64,000 nucleotides of DNA from Sporolactobacillus sp. THM7-7 (GTDB lineage: Bacteria > Bacillota > Bacilli > Bacillales > Sporolactobacillaceae), in contig NZ_SEMB01000014.1 in assembly GCF_004153225.1 (NCBI RefSeq), positions 1-64,000 of the forward strand, read 5' to 3'. The translations under genes were made by a program, and so were the position numbers. Below are positions 9,481-20,208 of this stretch, piece after piece. The notes beneath the pieces are model-generated. The model saw only the letters and a list, made by a program, of their open reading frames with translations. It did no database searches and was not told the DNA's origin. How positions within the stretch are numbered: position 1 is the stretch's first letter; each line of letters opens with the position of its first letter.

Positions 9481-9873
9481 GCGCTATTAGCCTAACTTAT
9501 CAGTCGTTAGCTTAATTTATCAGTCGTTAGCTCAACTTATCAGTCGTTAGCTTAATTTATCAGTCGTTAGCTCAACTTATCAGTCGTTAGCTCAACTTAT
9601 CAGTCGTTAGCTTAATTTATCAGTCGTCAGCCTAAAATATCAGTCGTCAGCTTAACTTATCAGTCGTTAGCTTAATTTATCAGTCGTTAGCTCAACTTAT
9701 CAGTCGTTAGCTTAATTTATCAGTCGTTAGCTTAACTTATCAGTCGTCAGCCTAAAATATCAGTCGTCAGCTTAACTTATCAGTCGTTAGCTTAATTTAT
9801 CAGTCGTTAGCTCAACTTATCAGTCGTTAGCTTAATTTATCAGTCGTTAGCTTAATTTATCAGTCGTCAGTAT
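9481..9873. repeat. 20-bp tandem repeat array (minisatellite)
   Basis: Eighteen uninterrupted 20-bp units fill 9501-9860, flanked by a degenerate unit at 9481-9500 and a partial one at 9861-9873. The commonest unit is CAGTCGTTAGCTTAATTTAT. Variation is confined to position 8 (T or C) and the second half (CTTAATTTAT, CTCAACTTAT, CTTAACTTAT, CCTAAAATAT). The blocks 9621-9740 and 9741-9860 are 120-bp copies differing by about one base, so there is a six-unit higher-order repeat. The unit length is not a multiple of three and contains stops, so it is non-coding. It sits between the camS terminator and the gatCAB promoter. Confidence 0.97.
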
Positions 9874-9912
9874 AACCCCCTGCGGCGGCGGATCCACCCG
9901 CAGGGGGTTTTT
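9874..9912. terminator. Terminator hairpin between camS and the repeat array
   Basis: AACCCCCTGCGG (9874-9885) pairs with CCGCAGGGGGTT (9898-9909) in a 12-bp GC-rich stem. A T-run follows on the plus strand only. By position it would end the pcrA-ligA-camS transcript on the minus strand, although that side lacks a clear U-tract. Confidence 0.7.
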
Positions 9913-9950
9913 GATGAAAAATACCCTCTATTGTATTCATCGAGTTCCGA

Positions 9951-11132
9951 TCAATGCCTGAAGAGATGGACATACGGCTCATCCATGTTCGATGTTCGCT
10001 CGATCAGTGCTTCCTGCTCATCGCCGGACGTAATATAGATATGCACGGGAACCTCGCGGGAGAAACGGAACCTGCGATTAACAATGGACGTGACATAATT
10101 CGTAAAACTAATTACTTCCGTCTCATCCATAAACTTAATGTTGATATTAATGGTCAGATCCTTAATCTCTTTGTTTTGGTAGTAGCCTTTCCCGATGACG
10201 CCGACAAAATCTGGATAATACTTCTGCACGTCCTCTTTAAAACGGTTGAATTTGTCCAAGTCCGACTTGTATCGTCCGGATGCCGCATCTGACGGAAACA
10301 ATACATACTGTTCATCCAGCTTGTCCCATCCATTAATGGACGAAGACCCGCCGGATACTTCGGTCTTTGCAAAAAAATTCCCGGGAATCAGAGAATCCGG
10401 CGGAGCGGTCATATATAAAGTCAGAAATATCGGGACGCGTTCCAGCCCATTGACCGTCCGGATCCGCTTAACTACTTCATCCGCATGTTCTTTCCCCCAT
10501 TTCTTCACTTCCGAAGATTGGAGAGGAACGAGCACGTCATGCAACCCACCACTCTTGTCTTTGATCCGATCCTTGTATACAGAGTTCAGAGACAGAGCGA
10601 TCGAGACACCGGCAAGTTCATATTTCCCGTTGCCCCTTTTTTTCAGATAGTCCTGCTCCAGAACATAATTTAAATATTTCGGGCTGCTTTTTGCCCGTTC
10701 GACCACATCTTTTCCTTTGCCGAGCGGAGGATTCAATCCCGACGGATCCTTTTTGGTCGGCTCTTGACCCTTTCGGTAAAGTATGCCGTTAATATCGCTT
10801 TCTTTTAAATACTGGCCGCTTTGAAAGACGTAATCGTCCGGGCTGAACGTACTCTTCGACATTTCCATCAGTCCGGACTCCAGCTGATCGACATCGACAC
10901 GGTTATTTACGCCGTAGTTGATGTATCCGCGCAGCGGATCGTTCGATAAGGGACGGAGGATCTGATAGTCCTTGCTGTCTGCACCGGGAATCAAATTAGC
11001 TGTTTCGGTATCTCCGCTGCTCTTATCTACGACTTCTTTTTTCCCGTCGTTATTTAAAAAGGAGCATCCGCTCATGACAAGCAGGCTGCAAAGCAGAATA
11101 ATCGCGGCAGCCCCTATTTTTTTCCGTATCAT
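9951..11132 (-). CDS. camS: CamS family lipoprotein
   Basis: The 393-aa product has a lipoprotein signal peptide (MIRKKIGAAAIILLCSLLVM) and lipobox SGC with Cys22, so it should be anchored to the outer face of the membrane. The body matches the CamS/YerH family, which includes the Staphylococcus precursor of the sex pheromone cAM373; the function of the mature protein is unknown. It is the third gene after pcrA and ligA, 18 bp from ligA, as in B. subtilis (pcrA-ligA-yerH). AAGGAGG lies about 13 nt before the ATG. A terminator follows. Confidence 0.9.
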   Translation of the reverse strand: MIRKKIGAAAIILLCSLLVMSGCSFLNNDGKKEVVDKSSGDTETANLIPGADSKDYQILRPLSNDPLRGYINYGVNNRVDVDQLESGLMEMSKSTFSPDDYVFQSGQYLKESDINGILYRKGQEPTKKDPSGLNPPLGKGKDVVERAKSSPKYLNYVLEQDYLKKRGNGKYELAGVSIALSLNSVYKDRIKDKSGGLHDVLVPLQSSEVKKWGKEHADEVVKRIRTVNGLERVPIFLTLYMTAPPDSLIPGNFFAKTEVSGGSSSINGWDKLDEQYVLFPSDAASGRYKSDLDKFNRFKEDVQKYYPDFVGVIGKGYYQNKEIKDLTININIKFMDETEVISFTNYVTSIVNRRFRFSREVPVHIYITSGDEQEALIERTSNMDEPYVHLFRH

Positions 11133-11150
11133 CCGATTATCCGATCCTCC

Positions 11151-13292
<2,142 letters not shown>

Positions 13293-13387
13293 TCAGCACG
13301 TTCAGGCTTTTAGCGCCGGCTGTATGATCGCCATTTTTCCCTTCTCTTATTCTTGTCTATAAACCTGACAATATCCGCGAATCACGC

Positions 13388-15616
13388 TTATCGGGCCTTT
13401 TCGATCGGTGCGAAAGTAGCAAGCAGGCGCTTCATGCCGATCGGTTTCGGAAAAGCGATATCGAGCTCAACGCCATCCCCGCTTCCCTTGATGCTGACCA
13501 CCGTGCCCTGTCCCCACTTTTGATGCAGCACCTTGTCTCCGGTTTGCCAGTCTTCGTCTCTTTTCGGCTGCTTCCTGAGCGTCGGCACGGGCCGATGGTA
13601 CGGAGAAGAACCGCGCCGCGCAAAAGGCGATCCTTCGGAAAAAGGGGAAGCGTAGGCTCTTTTCGGTTCCTGCTGCGGTTTTTCCATGTCCAGAAGCTCC
13701 TCCGGAATCTCATGAATAAAACGCGAAACCGAGTTGGCGATCGTCTGTCCGAACAGCAGGCGCATCTGTGCCGATGTCAGGAACAGACGCTCTTTCGCTC
13801 TCGTGATCCCGACATAAGCCAGCCGCCTCTCCTCTTCCATGCCGTCTTCATCATCCAGCGCGCGCAGATGCGGAAAGATACTCTCCTCCATGCCGATCAG
13901 AAAAACGACCGGGAATTCCAGACCTTTGGCGGAGTGAAGCGTCATTAGCGTCACCTCGCTGCCACTTCCTGCCGTCTCGTCCGGATTGACATCCGCATCC
14001 AGTGCAAGTTCAGTCAGAAAATGGATCAGCGATTTATCATCGTGCGCCGCTTCGAATTCTTTCGTTACCGATAAAAACTCATCCAAGTTCTCTAGACGGC
14101 TCTGGGCTTCGAGCGTCTTCTCCGCTTTCAGGCTGTCCCGATAGCCAGTCTTATCCAGAACTTCTTCCACCAGCTCCGTGACAGACAGAAATTCCTGCAT
14201 TTTCGACCAATTCATGACCATTTGTGAAAAGTCTTCCATTTTCCGGGCGGTCCGTTGAGATACGTCCGAGTGACTGACTTCCGCAATGGCCTGCATCAAG
14301 GACAGATCCTGTTTAATCGCGTAATCGGCCAGCTTATCCATCGACGAGGCGCCGATCCCGCGTTTCGGTTCATTAATAATCCGTGCGAGACTGATGTCGT
14401 CGTCGGGATTAGCAATCAGCCTGAGATAAGACAGGATATCTTTAATTTCTTTACGATCATAGAACTTGATACTGCCGACCATCCGATAAGGGATATTGGA
14501 CTTAACGAGCGTCTCTTCAATGACACGCGACTGGGCATTCGTCCGGTAAAGCACCGCAATATCCGAATAGCCGGTCCCTTCTTTGGCCAGCTTACTGATC
14601 TTTCCAGCGACGTAATACCCTTCGTCGTGTTCGTTCATCGCCTGATAATATGTGATCTTTTTTCCCTCGGCATTTTCGGTCCACAGATTTTTCGGTTTGC
14701 GCTGCCGATTGTTTTCAATCACGTGGTTTGCCGCTTCAAGAATCCGTTTGGTCGACCGGTAGTTCTGTTCGAGCTTGATGACTGTCGCGTTCGGGTAGTC
14801 TTCCTCAAAAGAGAGGATGTTGCGAATATCCGCGCCGCGCCATCCGTAGATCGACTGGTCCGAGTCGCCGACCACACACAGGTTTCTGAAACGGTCGGCC
14901 AGCATGTGTACGAGCAGATATTGCGCACGGTTTGTATCCTGGTATTCATCCACATGAATGTATTGAAATTTCTTCTGATAATAGGCGAGTACATCCGGAA
15001 CCTGTTGAAACAGGCGGACAGTCGTCATAATTAAATCATCAAAATCCAGCGACTGGTTTTTAAATAGGCGCTTTTCATATTCGGCATAGACATCGCGTAC
15101 GACTTCCTCAAACGGTCCCTTTGCCGTCTTCGCAAAATCGGTAGCCGTCTTCAGCGCATTTTTCGCACTGCTGATTTGTCCGAGAATGCTGCGTGGCGTA
15201 AATTTTTTCGGATCCAGGTTCAGGTCTTTTAGAATGTGTTTGACTACAGATACCTGATCCGTCGTATCCAGTATCGAAAAATTGCGGCTGATGCCGAGCC
15301 GGTCGACGTCTCGCCTCAGTACGCGGACACACATGGAATGAAAAGTAGACACCCAGGCATCGTTGACGAGCGGACCGACCAGCTGGGTCAGTCGCTCCCT
15401 CATTTCTTTCGCCGCTTTATTAGTAAACGTGATCGCCAAGGTGTTCCACGGTGCCACATCCCGTTCGATCATCAGGTAAGCCATACGGTGTGTCAGTACG
15501 CGCGTCTTGCCGCTGCCCGCCCCGGCGATGATCAGGAGCGGACCGTCGTGATGCCTGACCGCCTTTAATTGTTCCGGATTCAACCCCTCAAGCAGCTGCT
15601 CTGACAGACGATCCAA
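13388..15616 (-). CDS. pcrA: ATP-dependent DNA helicase PcrA
   Basis: PcrA is an essential 3'-5' superfamily 1 helicase acting in repair, rolling-circle replication and the removal of RecA or stalled polymerase. The 742-aa protein shows motif I ([16 protein letters not shown]), motif II (VDEYQDTN), motif III ([15 protein letters not shown]), the motif IV-V region and motif VI ([13 protein letters not shown]). The C-terminal tail carries a Tudor-like segment ([17 protein letters not shown]) that contacts RNA polymerase in known PcrA proteins. The start is TTG at 15616, with GGGGATGTGG upstream. The usual upstream partner pcrB is absent here. Confidence 0.97.
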   Translation of the reverse strand: MDRLSEQLLEGLNPEQLKAVRHHDGPLLIIAGAGSGKTRVLTHRMAYLMIERDVAPWNTLAITFTNKAAKEMRERLTQLVGPLVNDAWVSTFHSMCVRVLRRDVDRLGISRNFSILDTTDQVSVVKHILKDLNLDPKKFTPRSILGQISSAKNALKTATDFAKTAKGPFEEVVRDVYAEYEKRLFKNQSLDFDDLIMTTVRLFQQVPDVLAYYQKKFQYIHVDEYQDTNRAQYLLVHMLADRFRNLCVVGDSDQSIYGWRGADIRNILSFEEDYPNATVIKLEQNYRSTKRILEAANHVIENNRQRKPKNLWTENAEGKKITYYQAMNEHDEGYYVAGKISKLAKEGTGYSDIAVLYRTNAQSRVIEETLVKSNIPYRMVGSIKFYDRKEIKDILSYLRLIANPDDDISLARIINEPKRGIGASSMDKLADYAIKQDLSLMQAIAEVSHSDVSQRTARKMEDFSQMVMNWSKMQEFLSVTELVEEVLDKTGYRDSLKAEKTLEAQSRLENLDEFLSVTKEFEAAHDDKSLIHFLTELALDADVNPDETAGSGSEVTLMTLHSAKGLEFPVVFLIGMEESIFPHLRALDDEDGMEEERRLAYVGITRAKERLFLTSAQMRLLFGQTIANSVSRFIHEIPEELLDMEKPQQEPKRAYASPFSEGSPFARRGSSPYHRPVPTLRKQPKRDEDWQTGDKVLHQKWGQGTVVSIKGSGDGVELDIAFPKPIGMKRLLATFAPIEKAR

Positions 15617-15766
15617 AATACCACATCCCCATTTGAAGAATCACTTGCCGACTGAACTGGCAAGTCTTTAACGCAGCCAGAGGCTTAGTTTTTCCGACAC
15701 GGTTTTCCGCTTAAATTTTTAATATATAAAAGAACATCCGTGAACTCGTGTACTATCGATCTAATT

Positions 15767-16060
15767 TCAGCCTTTTTTCAGCCGGTCCAGTGTCATCCGG
15801 TAGCCTTCCGGGCCGAAATTAATGCAGCGTTTGACCCGGGAAATCGTGGCGGTACTGGCTCCTGTCTCTTCCTCAATACGATGGTACGTATGCCCGGCCA
15901 TCAGCATCCGAGCCACCTCCAGCCTCTGAGACAGCGACTGGATTTCCCCCATCGTGCATAAATCGTCAAAGAAGCGATAGCACTCTTCGCGATCTTTTAA
16001 TGTCAGAATGGCGTCAAACAGCTGATCAAGGGCCTTTCCTCTCAATTTATCAATTTGCAA
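15767..16060 (-). CDS. yerC: YerC/YecD family TrpR-related protein
   Basis: This is a small DNA-binding protein of the TrpR superfamily, about 97 aa. The core reads YRFFDDLCTMGEIQSLSQR, then a helix-turn-helix with GASTATISRVKRCINFG. It is very close in pattern to B. subtilis YerC, whose role is poorly defined. I place the start at the TTG at 16060 because the Bacillus homologue begins at the equivalent LQIDKLRG and AAAGGA lies 9 nt upstream; the ATG at 16084 lacks a ribosome binding site. It lies between yerA and pcrA as in B. subtilis. Confidence 0.88.
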   Translation of the reverse strand: MQIDKLRGKALDQLFDAILTLKDREECYRFFDDLCTMGEIQSLSQRLEVARMLMAGHTYHRIEEETGASTATISRVKRCINFGPEGYRMTLDRLKKG

Positions 16061-16122
16061 CCTGTCCATTCCTTTCAATGTCATTCATTCGATGCAAAAC
16101 CGCAGTCCCTATCTTCAAGAGC

Positions 16123-17850
16123 CTAATTTAATAGTTCGCCGGGGACAAGGCATTTGTTGCGCATCACTTCAATAATCCCCTGTGGGGTAATGCGAATGTA
16201 GGGAAGATGTACAGATACCAGAAAAAGCAGACTGAAAAATGGATCACCGAATGAATAGCCCGCTTTGCGCAGTCTCTTTTCAAAAGCTTCGGTCAGAGGG
16301 ATTAAATCATCCATCGAAAGGTCTGACATCGAACCAAGAAGCGGTAAGGGCAGTGCTGCATCCGTCCGACCTTTTTCCGCAATAACCATTCCACCGCCGA
16401 GTTCTTTCAGGTGCCTGAAAGCAGCCAGCATATCCTTTTTTCTTCTTCCTAATAGCAGAATATCCCCTGTTGTCGAGAAGCTTCCGGCAAATCCGGAGAG
16501 TTCCCGGGCGAATCCGCGCAGATAGCTGTTCACAATCCACTTGCCTTTTTTATCGACAAGCGTTAAATAAAGCACATTCTCCGGAAGCCGGGCGTCCTGC
16601 CCACCGGTGAAGTGAAACGGCTTTGTGATGACATCGTTCAGCATGTTCAGCCCAATCGTCGTTTTAGCGATCAGCTGCTCCTCTTTCAGCGAAAAATCAA
16701 GGGGTAATGGTTTCAAATCCCAAGCTATATTATAGGTAGAAAAGTAATCATAGGCCGCCTTCTCGCCGCGAAGCACCCACCGGCCTTTTGCCAGTACGGA
16801 AGCCGGCCGCGGATCCGACGGGGTACGTAAAAAGTTGATGTTCGCGATCCGTCCCGGAGCGATGTGCCCGAGACGATCGTTCAAGTTGTAGTGATTGGCG
16901 ATATTGCTCGAAGCCATCATGTAGGCGTCTTCTACAGGCACCCCTTGTTCCAGTGCGATCCGAACGAGTCGGTCGCTCACCCCGTTTTTCAGAAAAACAG
17001 GCGTTGCTCCGTCCGTCGTCATGAATGTATGATCAAAATAATGAACACCTTTCTGAATCATTGCGTTCAGAATATCAGGCAGATCGGGACGGATCGGCGA
17101 GTAGCGCAGTGATGTGCTATACCCGAGCTTAAGTCTTGTCACCGCCTCCTCGCCAGTCATCGCCTCATGATCGCAGTCCGCGCCAAATAGCTTGAGCTGA
17201 GTCAGTGTGCGGTCGGAAGCACCGGGAAGGTGGGATTCAATTGGTTTTCGGAGCCGTTTCGTCTCTCGCATCCATCCGAGAATCTGATCGTTGCCGTGGA
17301 CGACCTGCGGCCACCCGGTTAGCTCGCCGCCCTGAACCACGAGTGGATGCTTCAGCCAGCGATGAACCCGCCGATCGCTGAACGGGGAATCGATCACAGC
17401 CGATTGCGGATCATAACGGCACCACCAATAGAAAACGGTCGGCAGTTGATCCAGCCGGTCGATTACTTTGAACGCCTCATCATCGCTCAAATTTTTAAAA
17501 AGGATCGCGTTGTCCGAGATCAGCGTCGTCGTTCCCGTTCTTGCCGCAAAAGCCGCCAATGACTGAGGGTTGTAGAGCTGAGCGGGGTGAACGTGCGGCT
17601 CGATATAACCGGGAACCAGCGTATAACCCGTACAGTCCACTTCTTCCGTTTTATCGTTGGCATGGATGGGTTGGCGATCGCCGACATACACGATCCGGTC
17701 CTCATCGATCCAGATGTTAGCCTTCTCCCACGTCTTCAAATAAGTGTTCAAGTAACGGGCATCCGTCAGCACCATCGTCGGTGCTTCAGACCCCCGGATG
17801 ATCGCCGCCTGCCTGCGCAGCCGGTCAATCGGCCAATAATGATCGAGAAT
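16123..17850 (-). CDS. yerA: Adenine deaminase-like amidohydrolase YerA, probable AUU start
   Basis: The enzyme belongs to the adenine deaminase (Ade/YerA) amidohydrolase family, which hydrolyses adenine to hypoxanthine plus ammonia. Metal-binding motifs are visible: EPHVHPAQ, ESHLPGASD, FGADCDHEAMTG and DHTFMTTDGATP. The C-terminal half (GFAGSFSTTGDILLLGRRK, LPYIRITPQGI) is typical. The first ATG is at 17775, but homology to B. subtilis YerA continues about 20 codons upstream, to IDRLRRQAAIIRG. The only possible start before the in-frame TGA is ATT at 17848-17850, with AGAGGTGA exactly 6 nt upstream. This gives 575 aa. An ATG start or sequence error remains possible. Confidence 0.85.
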   Translation of the reverse strand: MLDHYWPIDRLRRQAAIIRGSEAPTMVLTDARYLNTYLKTWEKANIWIDEDRIVYVGDRQPIHANDKTEEVDCTGYTLVPGYIEPHVHPAQLYNPQSLAAFAARTGTTTLISDNAILFKNLSDDEAFKVIDRLDQLPTVFYWWCRYDPQSAVIDSPFSDRRVHRWLKHPLVVQGGELTGWPQVVHGNDQILGWMRETKRLRKPIESHLPGASDRTLTQLKLFGADCDHEAMTGEEAVTRLKLGYSTSLRYSPIRPDLPDILNAMIQKGVHYFDHTFMTTDGATPVFLKNGVSDRLVRIALEQGVPVEDAYMMASSNIANHYNLNDRLGHIAPGRIANINFLRTPSDPRPASVLAKGRWVLRGEKAAYDYFSTYNIAWDLKPLPLDFSLKEEQLIAKTTIGLNMLNDVITKPFHFTGGQDARLPENVLYLTLVDKKGKWIVNSYLRGFARELSGFAGSFSTTGDILLLGRRKKDMLAAFRHLKELGGGMVIAEKGRTDAALPLPLLGSMSDLSMDDLIPLTEAFEKRLRKAGYSFGDPFFSLLFLVSVHLPYIRITPQGIIEVMRNKCLVPGELLN

Positions 17851-18085
17851 GGCCGTTCACCTCTTTTATGGTTGCACGCTAATCCGTAAAAGTGTTTCTT
17901 TTATCATATTACAACAATTGCGCGGATGAATAAAGACGAAAAACATCCGTCCGATGGCAAAGAAAAGGTACAAAACCCCATGATTTTTCCAAACTTAATC
18001 GAACGCCCTCTTTTATATTAAAAATCCAGCTCTTCGGCCATACTAATTCGTATGTTAACTCAGCTTTCGGAAAAAGGTGTCGGGT

Positions 18086-18772
18086 GTGCTTTTATTTTTA
18101 GGAAAACTCATTCTGCTCTTCCTGATTTTTATCGCGGCAGTCAAGTCTTTAGGTAAATCGGCATTGGCCCAGCTGACGCCCCATGATTTCGGGGCAATCA
18201 TCTTTTTAGCCTATTTAGCTTTTGCAGCGATAAAAGTGGACAAGGTGACTCAGAGTATCCTTGGCGTTATCGTTCTGACGTGCACCCATATTCTTATATC
18301 GAAATTAAATTTAATCAATTGGTTTAACAACATGCTGATTGGAAGCCCCACCATTCTAATCACAAAAGGGCAGATTATGTATCAAAACTTAAAGAAAAGC
18401 AGATACCCTTTAAGCGAACTGCTGTCCAGTATCCGAGCGGCCGGTTATCCAGAGCTGAAAGATATTGAATACGCGATTTTAGAACCGAACGGCGAAATCA
18501 GCGTTCTGCCTAAGAAAGCATCCGCTCCGGTCACCCCAAAGGATTTAAAACTAAATATAGAGCCACCCGGATTGCCGATCACTGTCATCATCGACGGAAG
18601 AGTTCAGCATCAAAATCTTGAACTGCTCCATAAAGACGAGCAATGGCTGATTCAAGCGTTGAAAGAAAAAGGGCACTACAGCATAAAAGACATTTTATAT
18701 GCTTCCGTAAGAAACACCGATTTGCAGTTAACCGTCATGACAAAAGAAGAAACGGATGAGTCAAAGGATTAG
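18086..18772 (+). CDS. DUF421 (YetF-like) membrane protein
   Basis: The 228-aa protein has three N-terminal transmembrane segments (about residues 2-20, 33-50 and 55-75), with KSLGKSALAQLTPHDFGAII in between. A cytoplasmic DUF421 domain follows, with ILITKGQIMYQNLKKSRYPL and AILEPNGEISVLPK. This is the layout of Bacillus YetF/YrbG/YdfR proteins; some members affect spore properties, but the molecular function is not known. A GTG start at 18086 is preferred because AAGGTG is 6 nt upstream; an earlier GTG at 18077 would overlap that site. It is divergent from yerA and has its own hairpin downstream. Confidence 0.85.
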   Translation: MLLFLGKLILLFLIFIAAVKSLGKSALAQLTPHDFGAIIFLAYLAFAAIKVDKVTQSILGVIVLTCTHILISKLNLINWFNNMLIGSPTILITKGQIMYQNLKKSRYPLSELLSSIRAAGYPELKDIEYAILEPNGEISVLPKKASAPVTPKDLKLNIEPPGLPITVIIDGRVQHQNLELLHKDEQWLIQALKEKGHYSIKDILYASVRNTDLQLTVMTKEETDESKD

Positions 18773-18784
18773 AACACAATTTGA

Positions 18785-18815
18785 AACCCCCTCGATAACC
18801 ATCATTGAGGGGGTT
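18785..18815. terminator. Hairpin between the DUF421 gene and ldh
   Basis: AACCCCCTC (18785-18793) pairs with GAGGGGGTT (18807-18815) in the gap between two convergent genes. Neither side has a long T-run, so it is a weak bidirectional terminator. Confidence 0.6.
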
Positions 18816-18854
18816 CGATTGAAAAAAATCAGGCAGAGCAAAGGTTTTCCGCCT

Positions 18855-19835
18855 TCAACTCTGGGCCGTCTCTCCATGTTCGGCCAGCGTCTGATCGATG
18901 TATCCTTTGATAAGATCCGCCGACGCTTTAAACGCCTTCTGTTCTTTTTCATTTAAATTCAGACGGATGATTTTCTCGATGCCGTTTCTGCCCAGCACCA
19001 CCGGAACGCCGATCGCCAAACCTTCCCGGCCGTATTCACCTTCCTGAACAGCCGAAGCCGCCGTGATATGGCGCGCGTCATTCAGAATCGATTTGGCGAA
19101 AAAGGCAAGAGCATTTCCGATGCCAAATTGTGTATTACCTTTACGTTTATGGATCTCCCAGCCAAAGTGTCTTGCTGTTTCCTCAATCTTATCACGATCT
19201 ATTTTACCGAAACGATCGATGTCGTCAGATTCATATTCGTCAAACGGCTTTCCTCCGACCGAAACGTGAGACCATGCGGCAAACTGCGAATCACCGTGCT
19301 CACCGATCATATAGGCCGTAATGCTGCGCGGATCAATTCCGCCAATGGCTTCTGAAATCTGCCTGCGGAGCCTCATGCTGTCTAGTGCAGTGCCTGTCCC
19401 GATCACTTTCTTTCTTGGCAGCCCTGATAATTTATAAAACAGGTATGTGATGATATCGCAAGGATTTGTCGCAATGACATAGATACCCTTGAATCCTGCA
19501 TCCTTTAGTCTTGGGACAATATCGTAGGCAATGGCCGCCGATCCCTTCAGTAGTTCAAGACGGGAGCTGCTGATGACCTTCTTACGTTCGTTCACGGCAA
19601 CCAGGATAACATGGCATTCAGCGAGTTGCTCAAGCGGAACAGCCTGCACGCGCGTTCTCGACTGTGTCAGCTCAATGCTGTCGGCAAAATCCCACGCCTC
19701 TCCCTTTGCCCGCTCCGTGTCAATATCGGAAATATAAAGGTCGTCCGCAATGTTTTCATGAACAATAGCCGAAGCTGCCGCCTTCCCGACATTTCCAATC
19801 CCTACAATACCTACTTTTCTGGCTGTTCCGACCAC
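18855..19835 (-). CDS. ldh: L-lactate / L-2-hydroxyacid dehydrogenase
   Basis: The enzyme belongs to the LDH/MDH superfamily and reduces pyruvate or another 2-oxoacid with NADH. The 326-aa protein has the Rossmann GIVGIGNVGKAA with a downstream acidic residue (SDID) for NAD. TGTALDSMRLR supplies the substrate-binding arginine, and GEHGDSQFAAWS contains the catalytic histidine. The mobile loop does not read like a normal lactate dehydrogenase (AGAxQKPGETR). Here it is AVNERKKVISSSRLELL, keeping only the final arginine. SQFAAWS and TGTALDS recall L-2-hydroxyisocaproate dehydrogenases. Substrate is therefore uncertain. The GTG start has AGGGAG 9 nt upstream. It is monocistronic. Confidence 0.85.
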   Translation of the reverse strand: MVGTARKVGIVGIGNVGKAAASAIVHENIADDLYISDIDTERAKGEAWDFADSIELTQSRTRVQAVPLEQLAECHVILVAVNERKKVISSSRLELLKGSAAIAYDIVPRLKDAGFKGIYVIATNPCDIITYLFYKLSGLPRKKVIGTGTALDSMRLRRQISEAIGGIDPRSITAYMIGEHGDSQFAAWSHVSVGGKPFDEYESDDIDRFGKIDRDKIEETARHFGWEIHKRKGNTQFGIGNALAFFAKSILNDARHITAASAVQEGEYGREGLAIGVPVVLGRNGIEKIIRLNLNEKEQKAFKASADLIKGYIDQTLAEHGETAQS

Positions 19836-19872
19836 TTGATTCGTCTCCCTTTTTTATGTATTCAGTGCCGTT

Positions 19873-19901
19873 ATTTTACACCCTCCCTTTAACTGCTTCA
19901 A
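19873..19901 (-). promoter_or_regulatory. Candidate promoter of ldh
   Basis: On the minus strand TTGAAG (19896-19901) and TAAAAT (19873-19878) are 17 bp apart and lie about 40 bp before the GTG start. It resembles a sigma-A promoter. No clear Rex or catabolite operator was recognised. Confidence 0.5.
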
Positions 19902-20208
19902 GATAAATTTGTTTTATTGACAAGAACGATCGCTGTCTTAAATGGCCCCAGATGAAGAACTGCAGACAATAAATCATTTTCCAGAGGTTTCATCTTCATG
20001 AAATCACTCAGCTTAAATATCTATTATAAATCGTGAATGCATCTCTCATGCTGTATTGGACCGTTAGACGATCGCTGGGCGCACCAATCGTTATTAAGAT
20101 GTAAGATGTATTCATAACTATCTTTTTCATCAGATCCTTTACTGCGCGCTCTTTTTCTCCTCTCTATTGACTGCCTCTCGAATTGGGCCGTATTTTATGC
20201 AAACATTT
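19902..20208. other. Intergenic region without a recognisable gene
   Basis: About 300 bp between the ldh promoter and the kinase stop codon. I see no convincing open reading frame, RNA gene or terminator here on either strand. Confidence 0.5.

Noticed and set aside
9481-9873. Tandem array considered as a CRISPR
   Set aside because: Units are directly adjacent with no unique spacers and there are no cas genes nearby.
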